Below are positions 31,436 through 39,435 of a stretch of DNA of 40,619 bases, piece after piece. Position numbers and translations under genes: made by a program. The DNA is from JAWLEP01 sp964553045. GTDB lineage: Bacteria; Fermentibacterota; Fermentibacteria; Fermentibacterales; JCC-6. Location of the stretch: contig CAZKJG010000025.1 of assembly GCA_964553045.1 (NCBI GenBank), forward strand, positions 1 to 40,619, given 5' to 3'. Within the stretch, counting starts at the first letter, position 1. Every line of letters starts with the position of its first letter. Under the pieces are notes generated by a model. That model ran no database searches, was not told the origin of the DNA, and saw only the letters and a program-made list of their open reading frames with translations.

Positions 31436-31578
31436 GGTAACCGTCCCTTTCTCGAGCCCTGACCCGGAAGAAGAGCTTCCCTGGTCGCCGATGATGACTG
31501 AGTGCTGTGAAGCCTCCGGCAACAGCCGGGGAAGGGAAACCCGGCGGTCTGGGCCGCCGGGTACGTCCTCAAGCAGAA
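31436..31578 (-). promoter_or_regulatory. structured 5' leader of the lat-aldolase operon
   Basis: About 140 nt of untranslated leader downstream of the - strand promoter. Three hairpins are visible: a perfect 8-bp stem CCCGGCGG/CCGCCGGG with a 6-nt loop (31540-31561), a 5-bp CCGGC/GCCGG stem (31516-31529) and a GGAAG/CTTCC stem (31466-31480). I compared it by eye with lysine, SAM, glycine, guanidine and c-di-GMP riboswitch cores and found no match. It could be an undescribed regulatory RNA, an attenuator, or just GC-rich fold-back sequence. Confidence 0.35.
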
Positions 31579-31606
31579 ATCCTAATTCAGAAGAGGCCGA
31601 TGTCAA
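31579..31606 (-). promoter_or_regulatory. promoter of the lat-aldolase operon
   Basis: On the - strand, TTGACA (31606-31601, perfect -35) is followed after 16 nt by TAGGAT (31584-31579, 4/6 to TATAAT). Transcription would begin near 31572, about 137 nt upstream of the lat start. Confidence 0.55.
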
Positions 31607-31627
31607 CTCCTCGTTACTTGTGGTTCC

Positions 31628-31657
31628 TTGCCCGTATCGGCCGGTCAGGCGTATATT
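31628..31657 (+). promoter_or_regulatory. promoter of the ptb-to-riboflavin gene cluster
   Basis: TTGCCC (31628-31633) and TATATT (31652-31657) at 18-nt spacing, about 60 nt upstream of ptb. It lies back to back with the lat promoter. No FMN riboswitch-like sequence lies between it and ptb. Confidence 0.4.
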
Positions 31658-31716
31658 TCGGGTCAACCGAATCTGTCGGTCAACGGCTCAGATGGCACCA
31701 ACTCACCGGAGGAGCA

Positions 31717-32634
31717 ATGGAACCGATCCGCAGCCTTGAGGAGATGAAGGAACTGGCCAGGCAGCTGCCGTCCAGCAGGGTCTCGGTGGTGAAGGCCGAC
31801 GAGGTGGAGACGCTCATCGCCGTGGGCGAAGCCGCCGCCGACAACATGGCGGAGGCCGTGCTGGTGGGCCCTCCCGACGAGATACGCCGCTGCGCCGACG
31901 AGGCCGAGGTGGACATCTCGAACATGGAGATAGTGGAGGCGGCCGGCGAAAAGGAGGCCGCCATGCTGGGCGCCCGCCTGGTGCGGGAGGGACGGGCCGA
32001 CATTCTGATGAAGGGCCTGGTGGCCTCCAGCACTTACCTCAAGGGAGTTCTGGACAAGGAGAACGGGATCCGCGGAAAGGGGCTGCTGAGCCACGTGGCC
32101 GTCTTCGACGTCACCGGCTACGACAAGCTCCTGACCATCACCGATGCAGCCATGAACATCGCCCCCGACTTCGACCAGAAGGTGGAGATACTGAAGAACG
32201 CCCTGGAGGTGGTGCACGCCCTGGGCATACCCAGGCCCAAGACCACCTACGTCTGCGCCAAGGAGAAGGCCTACGAGAAGATGCCCTGCACCATGGAGGC
32301 CGCCCGAATGCAGGAGCTGGCCGACAAGGGGGAGCTGGGGGAGCTGATCTACGACGGCCCCCTGGCAATGGACCTGGCGGTGAGCCCGGTGGCCAAGAAG
32401 ATCAAGAAGGTCGAGAGCGAGGTGGCCGGAGACGCAGACCTCCTGCTCCTGCCGAGCATCGAGGCGGCCAACATCCTCTACAAGACGCTGATCTTCATAG
32501 CAGGGGGCGAGCTGGGAGCCGTCATAATGGGGGCCACCCATCCGGTGATACTCACCTCCCGTGCCGACTCGGCGGAGTCGAAGCTCTGCTCGCTCGTGCT
32601 GGCCGGAGTGATCTCGGCCATGGGGAAGCAGTAG
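31717..32634 (+). CDS. ptb: phosphate acyltransferase, phosphate butyryltransferase type
   Basis: Exchanges CoA and phosphate on a short acyl group (butyryl-CoA or branched acyl-CoA to acyl phosphate), part of acid fermentation or amino-acid catabolism. The 305-residue single-domain PTA/PTB-family protein has 'AVGEAAADNMAEAVLVGPPDEI' (~36-57), 'ADILMKGLVASSTYLKGVLD' (~95-114), 'FDVTGYDKLLTITDAAMNIAPD' (~129-150), 'IYDGPLAMDLAVSP' (~212-225) and 'AVIMGATHPVILTSRAD' (~268-284). Its length matches Ptb and not the longer acetyl-type Pta. Butyrate kinase, its usual partner, is not adjacent; rpiB starts 1 nt after the stop instead. CGGAGGAGCA precedes ATG 31717. Substrate chain length is inferred. 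Confidence 0.92.
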   Translation: MEPIRSLEEMKELARQLPSSRVSVVKADEVETLIAVGEAAADNMAEAVLVGPPDEIRRCADEAEVDISNMEIVEAAGEKEAAMLGARLVREGRADILMKGLVASSTYLKGVLDKENGIRGKGLLSHVAVFDVTGYDKLLTITDAAMNIAPDFDQKVEILKNALEVVHALGIPRPKTTYVCAKEKAYEKMPCTMEAARMQELADKGELGELIYDGPLAMDLAVSPVAKKIKKVESEVAGDADLLLLPSIEAANILYKTLIFIAGGELGAVIMGATHPVILTSRADSAESKLCSLVLAGVISAMGKQ

Positions 32635-32635
32635 C

Positions 32636-33088
32636 GTGCGGCTGGCGGTGGCCGGCGACCACGCCGGCTTCCCCATGAAACAGAGGGTGGCCGGCTGGCT
32701 GCGGGAGGCCGGGCACCAGGTAAGCGACCTGGGTCCGGACAGCGCCGACTCGGTGGACTATCCCGACTACGCACACCGCCTCTGCCGGGCGGTTGCCGCC
32801 GGAGAGGCCGAGAGGGCCGTGCTTATCTGCAACAGCGGCATTGGAATGAGCATGGCGGCCAACCGTCATCCCGGGGTCAGGGCTGCCCTGTGCCTGTTTC
32901 CCCGCATGGCCTGGTACGCCAGGCACCACAACGACGCAAATGTGCTGGTGATGGGCGGAGGGATAACGGCGCCCTTCACCGCCCGGGAGATACTGCAGAC
33001 CTTCCTGGAGGAGGACTTCGACGGCGGCCGCCACCAGCGCAGGGTGGGCAAGATAGACAGCGGCTGCGGGGGGTCGGCGACGCGGTGA
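32636..33088 (+). CDS. rpiB: ribose-5-phosphate isomerase B
   Basis: Interconverts ribose 5-phosphate and ribulose 5-phosphate, the latter being a direct precursor of the riboflavin four-carbon unit made by ribBA downstream. The 150-residue RpiB/LacAB-family protein has 'LAVAGDHAGFPMKQ' (~3-16), the anion-hole/catalytic loop 'AVLICNSGIGMSMAANRHPGVRAALC' region (~61-86, Cys retained; NSG replaces the commoner GTG) and 'ARHHNDANVLVMGG' (~97-110). The start is GTG 32636, one base after the ptb stop, and its TGA overlaps the wecB ATG. Confidence 0.94.
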   Translation: MRLAVAGDHAGFPMKQRVAGWLREAGHQVSDLGPDSADSVDYPDYAHRLCRAVAAGEAERAVLICNSGIGMSMAANRHPGVRAALCLFPRMAWYARHHNDANVLVMGGGITAPFTAREILQTFLEEDFDGGRHQRRVGKIDSGCGGSATR

Positions 33089-34152
33089 TGCTGGACCTGA
33101 TCTGCGGAGCACGGCCCAACTTCATGAAGATCGACCCCGTGATCCGAGGGCTGGACGGGTCTGTGACCACCCGTCTTGTGCACACCGGGCAGCACTACGA
33201 CCATGCGATGTCGGCCAGCTTCTTCGCCCAGCTCGGCCTGCCGGAGCCCGACCTCAACCTCGAGGTGGGCTCGCACACGGTAACCGTGCAGACCGCCCTG
33301 GTCATGCAGCGCTACGAGGAGGTTCTGGACCCCGAAGAGACCGCGGCGGTAGTGGTGGTGGGGGACGTGAACTCCACCCTGGCCTGCTCCCTGGTGGCGG
33401 TGCGCTACGGGATTCCGGTGGTCCACGTGGAGGCTGGCCTGCGGAGCTTCGACCGGGGGATGCCCGAGGAGATAAACCGTGTTCTCACCGACCAGATATC
33501 CGACCTGCTCCTGATCACCAGCCCGGAGGCCCGGGACAACCTGCTGGCCGAGGGAAGGCCCGAGTCCTCCATCGTAATGGTGGGCAATCCCATGATAGAC
33601 ACCCTGCTGCGGCTTCTTCCGGAGGCCGAGGAGAGGGGAGAACGACCGCCTGAGGAGCCCTACGGAATGATAACGCTGCACAGGCCATCCAACGTGGACG
33701 ACCCGCACAGGCTGACTGCGATTCTCCGGGCCCTGGGACGCATACGGGGCTACAGGCTCCTGCTCCCGGCCCATCCGCGGACCGAGAAGAGCATCGCCCG
33801 CTGGGGACTGGCCGACCAGCTGCCGGAGAACCTCGAGACATGCCCGCCCATGGACTACCTGAGCTTCCTGCGGCACCAGCGTCACGCCGGCTTCGTCATA
33901 ACCGACTCCGGCGGCATACAGGAGGAGACCTCGGTGCTGGGGGTGCCCTGCGTCACAGTGCGGCCCAACACCGAGAGGCCCATTACGGTGGAGAAGGGGA
34001 CCAACGTTCTCTGCCCCGAGCCGGCGGAGATACCGGAGATGGTCCGCCGCCGGACGGAGGAGGTCGCGGGCCCGGCCCGCATACCAATGTGGGACGGCGG
34101 GGCGGGGGCCAGAGTGGCCGAAGCGGTGAAGCGATTGCTGGAAAGCGAGTGA
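33088..34152 (+). CDS. wecB: UDP-N-acetylglucosamine 2-epimerase (non-hydrolysing)
   Basis: Converts UDP-GlcNAc to UDP-ManNAc for surface polysaccharide synthesis. The 354-residue sequence keeps the family blocks: 'GARPNFMKIDPVI' (~7-19), 'HTGQHYDHAMSASFFAQLGL' (~31-50), 'VVGDVNSTLACSLVA' (~89-103), 'HVEAGLRSFDRGMPEEINRV' (~114-133, catalytic Asp/Glu/Arg), 'MITLHRPSNVDD', 'ITDSGGIQEETSVLGVPC' (~271-288) and 'RPNTERPITVEKGTNVL'. ATG 33088 forms TGATG with the rpiB stop; a GTG one codon upstream is an alternative. No other polysaccharide gene is nearby, so the product's use is unknown. Confidence 0.95.
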   Translation: MLDLICGARPNFMKIDPVIRGLDGSVTTRLVHTGQHYDHAMSASFFAQLGLPEPDLNLEVGSHTVTVQTALVMQRYEEVLDPEETAAVVVVGDVNSTLACSLVAVRYGIPVVHVEAGLRSFDRGMPEEINRVLTDQISDLLLITSPEARDNLLAEGRPESSIVMVGNPMIDTLLRLLPEAEERGERPPEEPYGMITLHRPSNVDDPHRLTAILRALGRIRGYRLLLPAHPRTEKSIARWGLADQLPENLETCPPMDYLSFLRHQRHAGFVITDSGGIQEETSVLGVPCVTVRPNTERPITVEKGTNVLCPEPAEIPEMVRRRTEEVAGPARIPMWDGGAGARVAEAVKRLLESE

Positions 34153-34153
34153 T

Positions 34154-35560
34154 ATGAGAGCCGGATTCAGTTTCGCCTGCGCAGCCCTGTGTTCGATCCT
34201 GGCGGCGGCCTGCGGCGGTCCCGGCGGGGCGGCACCCGCGGGCGCGGAGAGCGGAGTACAGAAGTTCGCCGTGGCCCTTCAGGGAAGGGACGTCGGCTAC
34301 ATGACGCTGCAGGTGGAGGAGCTTCCGTCCGGCTCTCTGCTTGTCGGCCAGAGCACCGAGTGGACCATGAGGCTCATGGGCACCCAGTCCACCGTCAGCA
34401 TGGAGTCGGAGGCGGTGACCGACTCCTCGCTCAACCTGGGCAGCATGGAGTTCTACATGTCCGACGGCTCCGCCGAAATTCGGGCCAGCACGGTCCGGGG
34501 CCGGGGTACGCTGGAGCACACCATACTCTCCGCGGGCCGCGAGGTTACCTTCCGGAGGGAGTTCGAGGGCGACTACATCCCGGCGCTGCTGGACCTGGCC
34601 GTGGCCTCGATGGAGTGGGAGGAGGGACAGGTGAGGGCCTTCCCGGCCTTCGACCCCTCCGCCGGAGTGGTCTCGGACGCGGAGGTCACCTGCCTGGGAT
34701 TCGAGCCGGCCGAGCTGCTGGGAGACGGCGTTACCGCCGCCAGGCTGCAGGTCCGTCACATGGGCATGACCACCGACATGCTGGTTTCCGACGGGCAGAT
34801 AATCACCGAGGAGGAGAGCGGCTACGGCCTGAGCATGACCAGGGTGCCCCCGGACCAGGGGGGAGAGGTGGTGGTCGACGCCGACCTCTACGACCTCTAC
34901 GCGGTGAGCTCCACCCCGATCGAGAACCCCAGGCGTCCGGGTACCCGGCGCTTCGAGCTGGAGGGGGACATCGACTGGTCGGCCTTCCGCATGGAGTACC
35001 CGCCGATCCAGATCTTCGACGGCCGGGTGGTCACGGTGATCTCGCAGATGCCCGACAGCTCCGTGAGCCTGCCGGTTGCCGACCCGGAGCTGGCGCCCTA
35101 CCTGGAGCCCGAGCCCATGGTGCAGTCCGACGACCCGGCCGTCGCGGAGCTGGCCGACAGCCTCACCGAGGGCGCGGAGGACGCCTGGGACGCCGCCATG
35201 CGCCTGAACCGATACGTGGACCTGGCGGTTCGGGACAGCCCCACGGTTTCGCTGCCCTCCGCCGTGGAGGTGCTGGAGAGCATGCGGGGCGACTGCAACG
35301 AGCACACCATCCTTTACGTGGCGCTGGCCCGGGCCGCGGGCATACCGGCCCGGGTGTGCGCCGGAATCGTATACCTAAATACCTCCTTCGGTTACCACGC
35401 CTGGCCCATGGTGTGGGTGGGCGAGTGGGTGGCTGTGGACCCCACGCTGAGCCAGGAGGTGGCCGACCCCACGCACATAATACTGGCCGTCGGCGACCTG
35501 GAGGCTCAGTACGTCATAGCCCGGGCCATGGGAAGGCTCTCGGTAAGAGAGGTCCGATGA
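34154..35560 (+). CDS. transglutaminase-like domain lipoprotein
   Basis: A 468-residue predicted lipoprotein (lipobox LAAAC, Cys20). Residues ~35-290 are beta-rich and lack a family signature I can name. Residues ~320-450 form a transglutaminase-like papain-fold domain with the complete triad: Cys381 in 'MRGDCNEHTILYVALARAAG', His415 in 'FGYHAWPMVWVG' and Asp429 in 'WVAVDPTLSQ'. Bacterial proteins of this type are proteases or amidases acting on peptides or cell-wall components, but the substrate here is unknown. It starts 1 nt after wecB and its TGA overlaps the ribD start, so it is co-transcribed with biosynthetic genes to which it has no clear link. Confidence 0.9.
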   Translation: MRAGFSFACAALCSILAAACGGPGGAAPAGAESGVQKFAVALQGRDVGYMTLQVEELPSGSLLVGQSTEWTMRLMGTQSTVSMESEAVTDSSLNLGSMEFYMSDGSAEIRASTVRGRGTLEHTILSAGREVTFRREFEGDYIPALLDLAVASMEWEEGQVRAFPAFDPSAGVVSDAEVTCLGFEPAELLGDGVTAARLQVRHMGMTTDMLVSDGQIITEEESGYGLSMTRVPPDQGGEVVVDADLYDLYAVSSTPIENPRRPGTRRFELEGDIDWSAFRMEYPPIQIFDGRVVTVISQMPDSSVSLPVADPELAPYLEPEPMVQSDDPAVAELADSLTEGAEDAWDAAMRLNRYVDLAVRDSPTVSLPSAVEVLESMRGDCNEHTILYVALARAAGIPARVCAGIVYLNTSFGYHAWPMVWVGEWVAVDPTLSQEVADPTHIILAVGDLEAQYVIARAMGRLSVREVR

Positions 35561-36672
35561 TGGCCCGAAGCGCGGAGTCGCGGGCCATGGAGAGGGCCCT
35601 GGAGCTGGCCGGGAAGGGCCGCGGAAGCACCTTCCCCAACCCCATGGTGGGGGCGGTGGTGCTCTCCCCGGAGGGCGAGGTCGTGGGGGAGGGGTACCAC
35701 AGCCGCTGCGGAGCCCCCCACGCGGAGGTGGAGGCCCTGCGCGACGCCGGGAACAGGGCCCGGGCGGCCACCGTGGTGGTGAACCTCGAGCCCTGCTGCC
35801 ACACCGGCAGGACCGGGCCCTGCACGGTGGAGCTGGCCCGGGCCGGGGTCGCCCGCGTGGTGGTGGCCATGGAGGACCCCAATCCGGAGGTGGCCGGGGA
35901 AGGCCTGCGCCGGCTGCGGGAAGACGGCATCGAGGTGGAGGTGGGCCTGATGGAAGGGCCGGCGGCCGAGCTCAACCGCGCCTACACCCACTACATCCGC
36001 ACCGGAAGGAGCCTGGTTGTCCTCAAGATGGCGGCCACCCTGGACGGGAGGGTGGCAGCCGCCGACGGCTCCAGCCGCTGGATAACAGGCCCCGAGTCCC
36101 GCCATGCGGTCCACAGGATGAGAAGCCGGGCGGACTGTGTTATGGTAGGGGCGGGAACGGTCCGGCGTGACGACCCCCGCCTGACCGTCCGGCTGGTGGA
36201 TTTCGACCGGGAGGACCGCCCACTCAGGCTGGCCGTGGCCGGCCCCGGCGGCATACCCGGTGAAGCGCGGATGCTGCGAAGCGGGCCGCCCGCTGCGGTG
36301 GCCCTGCCGGCAACCGCTCCGCCGCAGGTGGTCTCTGCCCTGGAGGAGACCGGAGCCGGTGTATGGCGGCTGCCGTGCGAGAACGGAATGGTGGTGCCGC
36401 AGACCCTGCTCGCGAAGACGGCGCAGGAGGGGATCGGCGAGGTTCTCTGCGAGGGCGGTCCCACGCTGGCCACGGCGCTGCTGCGCCGGGGACTGGCCGC
36501 CCGGGGCGCCTTCTTCGTGGCGCCGGCCCTTCTAGGCTCCGAGGGGGTACCCTCGCTGGGCGGGTTGGGCATAGACACTGTGAAACGGGCGATGAGGATG
36601 CGGGACGTGCGGGTGACGGCGCTCGGCGGAGACGCGCTGCTGGAGGGTGAGATTGTTTACCGGTCTGATTGA
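35557..36672 (+). CDS. ribD: bifunctional riboflavin deaminase/reductase RibD
   Basis: Performs the second and third steps after GTP cyclohydrolase II: deamination of the pyrimidine ring and NADPH-dependent reduction of the ribosyl side chain. The 371-residue protein has an N-terminal CMP/dCMP-type deaminase domain with the zinc motifs 'GAPHAEVEAL' (His and catalytic Glu, ~50-59) and 'EPCCHTGRTGPC' (~75-86). A C-terminal DHFR-like reductase domain follows ('VVLKMAATLDGRVAAADG' ~150-167, 'DCVMVGAGTVRRDDPRLTVR' ~188-207, 'EVLCEGGPTLATALL' ~289-303). The ATGATG start overlaps the preceding stop. First of four consecutive riboflavin genes. Confidence 0.97.
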   Translation: MMARSAESRAMERALELAGKGRGSTFPNPMVGAVVLSPEGEVVGEGYHSRCGAPHAEVEALRDAGNRARAATVVVNLEPCCHTGRTGPCTVELARAGVARVVVAMEDPNPEVAGEGLRRLREDGIEVEVGLMEGPAAELNRAYTHYIRTGRSLVVLKMAATLDGRVAAADGSSRWITGPESRHAVHRMRSRADCVMVGAGTVRRDDPRLTVRLVDFDREDRPLRLAVAGPGGIPGEARMLRSGPPAAVALPATAPPQVVSALEETGAGVWRLPCENGMVVPQTLLAKTAQEGIGEVLCEGGPTLATALLRRGLAARGAFFVAPALLGSEGVPSLGGLGIDTVKRAMRMRDVRVTALGGDALLEGEIVYRSD

Positions 36673-37252
36673 GGGCAAGGGAAGGGTGGAGAGGCCGGGG
36701 GAGAGCCTGGAGGTCTCCCACTCTCTGGAGGGTTCGGTGCGCCGCGGCGAGAGCCTGAGCGTAGACGGCGCCTGCCTTACGGTAACAGGTGTCGGGGAGG
36801 GCCGGCTGGAGTTCTACGTCTCCCCCGAGACGTTCTCCCGTAGCGTGGCAGGGTCCTACTCCCGCGGGCGGATGGTGAACCTGGAGCGGCCGCTTCGAGC
36901 ATCCGACCGGCTGCATGGCCACTTCGTCACCGGCCACGTCGACAGGGTGGAGCGGGTGCTCCATGTGAGGCGCTCTTCCCAGGGAGCCAGGGCAAGGGTC
37001 TCCCTGTCCAAAGACCCCGAGCTGGTGGTTCCCAAAGGGTCGGTGGCCCTGGACGGGATCAGCCTGACCGTGGCCGCCTGCGGGTCGGGCTGGCTGGAGG
37101 TGGAGCTTATTCCCAAGACCCTGGAGCGGACGACGGCCGGAAGCTGGCGGACGGGAAGCAGGCTGAACCTGGAGCTGGACCTACTGGGCAAGTACGTTAC
37201 CGGAATGTTCCCCCGAAGCGGGGGGGGACTCGAGGCATACCTTCGTGAGTGA
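36653..37252 (+). CDS. ribE: riboflavin synthase alpha chain
   Basis: Dismutates two 6,7-dimethyl-8-ribityllumazine molecules to riboflavin plus the diaminouracil. The 199-residue protein is made of two homologous lumazine-binding barrels, each with the diagnostic repeats: 'GESLSVDGACLTVTG' and 'GHFVTGHVDRV' in the first (~30-100), 'VPKGSVALDGISLTVAA' and 'LGKYVTGMFPR' in the second. The canonical N-terminus MFTGLIE is obtained with TTG 36653, 5 nt after GGAGGG; a GTG at 36647 falls inside that ribosome-binding site. The start lies 20 nt within ribD. Confidence 0.96.
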   Translation: MFTGLIEGKGRVERPGESLEVSHSLEGSVRRGESLSVDGACLTVTGVGEGRLEFYVSPETFSRSVAGSYSRGRMVNLERPLRASDRLHGHFVTGHVDRVERVLHVRRSSQGARARVSLSKDPELVVPKGSVALDGISLTVAACGSGWLEVELIPKTLERTTAGSWRTGSRLNLELDLLGKYVTGMFPRSGGGLEAYLRE

Positions 37253-37304
37253 AGCCGAAGAAGCAAAATCCCACGGAGGGGGACGCGAGCTGAACGGAAG
37301 GCCG

Positions 37305-38549
37305 ATGGACAGCGCGGGAAGCCGGGAGACCGTCCTCGACGGAGCCGAAGAGGCCATCGAGGCCATCTCCCGCGGCGAGATGGTGGCAGTGGTGGACGAC
37401 GAGAACCGCGAGAACGAGGGTGATCTCGTGGTGGCGGCGGAGCTCTGCGGCCCCGACGAGATCAACTTCATGGCCCGCAACGCCAGGGGTCTGATCTGTC
37501 TGGCCATGGAGCGCGAGGACCTCTCGAGGCTGGAGATCGAGGAGATGGTCCCCCGCAACACGTCGCTGCACAACACGGCCTTCATGGTGAGCGTCGACGC
37601 CGCCTCCGGCGTGAGCACCGGCATCTCCGCCGCGGACAGGGCCCGCACCATACAGGTGGCCATAGACCCTTCCTCGAGACCGGAGGACCTGGTGCGCCCC
37701 GGTCACATATTCCCCCTGGCCGCCAGGAAGGGCGGGGTATTGACCAGGACCGGCCACACCGAGGCCGCGGTCGACCTGGCCCGTCTGGCCGGCCTGCGGC
37801 CGGCGGGCGTGATCTGCGAGATCATGCGCGAGGACGGAACCATGGCCCGGCTTCCCCACCTCCGGGAGTTCGCCGACGGGCACGGCCTGGTGCTCACCTC
37901 GGTGGAGAAGCTGGTTCGCCACCGCCGCCTGACCGAGGTTCAGGTCCGGAGGGTGGCGGAGTCGACCCTGCCCACCGCCGCCGGTGAGTTCCGACTGCTG
38001 GTCTTCGAAGACACCATAGACGGAGCCATACACACCGCGCTGGTCAGGGGCGACGTGCAGGGCCGGAAGAACGTGCTGGTCCGGGTCCATTCCCAGTGCC
38101 TCACCGGGGACGTCTTCGGTTCCCGCCGCTGTGACTGCGGCGAGCAGCTGCACAGGGCCATGGAGATGGTCCAGGAGCAGGGTCTGGGCGTGGTTCTCTA
38201 CATGGCCCAGGAGGGACGGGGAATAGGTCTGGCCAACAAGATACGGGCCTACCACCTGCAGGATCACGGGCTGGACACGGTGGAGGCCAACGAGGAGCTG
38301 GGCTTTCCCCCGGACCTGCGGGACTACGGGACCGGGGCCCAGATACTGGCCGACCTGGGCCTGTCCACGATCAGGCTGATGACCAACAATCCCCGGAAGA
38401 TAGTGGGCCTCAACGGATATGGCCTGGAGGTGGTGGAGCGGGTGCCGCTGCAGGTGCGGCCCCGGCGGGAGAACATCAGATACCTTCGCACCAAGAAGGA
38501 GAAGCTGGGACACATGCTGGAGGGAGTGGACGATGGCACGGACACATGA
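37305..38549 (+). CDS. ribBA: bifunctional DHBP synthase / GTP cyclohydrolase II (RibBA)
   Basis: Supplies both riboflavin precursors: 3,4-dihydroxy-2-butanone 4-phosphate from ribulose 5-phosphate and the pyrimidine from GTP. With start 37305 the protein has 414 residues. The RibB half (~10-205) shows 'VVDDENRENEGDLVVAAELC', 'ARGLICLAM' and 'LTRTGHTEAAVDLARLAGL'. The RibA half (~210-405) shows the zinc site 'SQCLTGDVFGSRRCDCGEQL' and 'EGRGIGLANKIRAYHLQD'. The frame stays open to a GTG at 37245 overlapping ribE, but those extra 20 residues are polar, unlike the family, and poorly preceded. ATG 37305 follows GGAAGG and gives the usual length before 'EEAIEAISRGEMV', so I prefer it. The end overlaps ribH by 17 nt. 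Confidence 0.95.
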   Translation: MDSAGSRETVLDGAEEAIEAISRGEMVAVVDDENRENEGDLVVAAELCGPDEINFMARNARGLICLAMEREDLSRLEIEEMVPRNTSLHNTAFMVSVDAASGVSTGISAADRARTIQVAIDPSSRPEDLVRPGHIFPLAARKGGVLTRTGHTEAAVDLARLAGLRPAGVICEIMREDGTMARLPHLREFADGHGLVLTSVEKLVRHRRLTEVQVRRVAESTLPTAAGEFRLLVFEDTIDGAIHTALVRGDVQGRKNVLVRVHSQCLTGDVFGSRRCDCGEQLHRAMEMVQEQGLGVVLYMAQEGRGIGLANKIRAYHLQDHGLDTVEANEELGFPPDLRDYGTGAQILADLGLSTIRLMTNNPRKIVGLNGYGLEVVERVPLQVRPRRENIRYLRTKKEKLGHMLEGVDDGTDT

Positions 38550-39021
38550 GGGAGAGCTGGACGGACGCGGGCTTCGGGCGGGCATAGTCGTTTCGAGGTT
38601 CAACAGCTTCGTCAGCGAGCGCCTGCTGGAGGGCGCCCTGGACTGCCTGCGGCGCCACGGCATGGACAAGGATCACATCCATGTCTACCGGGTTCCCGGA
38701 GCCTGGGAGATCCCTCCCGTCGCCGCCCGGCTGGCCCGTTCGCAGAACCGTCCGGACATGGTTCTGTGCCTCGGCGCGGTGATACGGGGCGAGACCCCGC
38801 ACTTCGACTACGTGTGCGCCGAGAGCTCCAAGGGCGTGGCCAGGGTCGCCATGGACGCCGAGATTCCGGTGGCCTACGGCATCGTGACCGCAGACACCGT
38901 GGAGCAGGCGGTGGACAGGGCCGGAGCCAAGGCCGGAAACCGCGGCTTCGACGCCGCCATGTCCGCCCTGGAGATGGCCCGTCTCTACCGCCGAATCGAC
39001 AGCTCCGAAGAGGGCGGTTAG
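38533..39021 (+). CDS. ribH: 6,7-dimethyl-8-ribityllumazine synthase
   Basis: Condenses dihydroxybutanone phosphate with the diaminouracil to the lumazine that RibE uses. The 162-residue protein has 'GIVVSRFNSFVSERLLEGAL' (~17-36), 'YRVPGAWEIPPVAARLA' (~53-69), 'VLCLGAVIRGETPHFDYVC' (~78-96, catalytic His in TPHFDY) and 'PVAYGIVTADTVEQAVDRAG' (~112-131). ATG 38533 lies 17 nt inside ribBA. The lumazine synthase gene next to nusB is a very common bacterial arrangement. Confidence 0.96.
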   Translation: MARTHEGELDGRGLRAGIVVSRFNSFVSERLLEGALDCLRRHGMDKDHIHVYRVPGAWEIPPVAARLARSQNRPDMVLCLGAVIRGETPHFDYVCAESSKGVARVAMDAEIPVAYGIVTADTVEQAVDRAGAKAGNRGFDAAMSALEMARLYRRIDSSEEGG

Positions 39022-39035
39022 CTGGCGTGGGGGTG

Positions 39036-39434
39036 ATGAGCCGCAGCAGGAAGTTCCTGCTGCAGTGCCGCTACGCCGCGGACGCCAACGGCCGGCCCCT
39101 GGATGAGAACCTGGAGGAGCTGGGCCTGGGAAGCCGCTTCGACTCCGGGCACGCCGCCTGGATCCGCGACCTGGGCCGGAGCACCAGCCGCCACCTGGCC
39201 GACCTCGACCGGGAGATAGAGTCCGTGCTCACGAACTGGCGGCTGGAGCGCCTGAACACCATAACCCGGCTCATTCTCGAGCAGGCCCTGGCGGAGGTCA
39301 GGTACGGCGACACCCCTCCCGCCGTGGCCATAGACGAGGCGATCACGCTGGCCGACGAGTTCGAGGAGGAGGACGCCGGCTCCTTCGTCAACGGCGTGCT
39401 CGACCGCCTGGTGGGCTCGGGAAGCAGCGGCTGA
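39036..39434 (+). CDS. nusB: transcription antitermination factor NusB
   Basis: NusB binds the boxA RNA of rRNA operons with S10 and promotes antitermination. The 132-residue all-helical protein has 'MSRSRKFLLQCRYAADANGR' at the start, 'LTNWRLERLNTITRLILEQA' region (~65-85), 'VRYGDTPPAVAIDEAITLAD' (~88-107) and 'EEEDAGSFVNGVLDRL' at the end, matching the family along its length. Candidate starts are GTG 39027, GTG 39033 and ATG 39036; the last is chosen because family members begin just before this point. It follows ribH by 14 nt. Confidence 0.93.
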   Translation: MSRSRKFLLQCRYAADANGRPLDENLEELGLGSRFDSGHAAWIRDLGRSTSRHLADLDREIESVLTNWRLERLNTITRLILEQALAEVRYGDTPPAVAIDEAITLADEFEEEDAGSFVNGVLDRLVGSGSSG

Positions 39435-39435
39435 G

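Noticed and set aside
31436..31606. Lysine riboswitch upstream of lat
   Set aside because: The leader is structured, but I could not find the conserved lysine-aptamer core segments on the - strand.
34154..36652. FMN riboswitch (RFN element) controlling the riboflavin genes
   Set aside because: ribD starts inside the preceding gene, leaving no leader, and nothing resembling the RFN core is seen upstream of ptb either.
37197..38669. 490-codon - strand frame opposite ribBA
   Set aside because: Shadow of ribBA/ribH, without recognisable domains or a ribosome-binding site.
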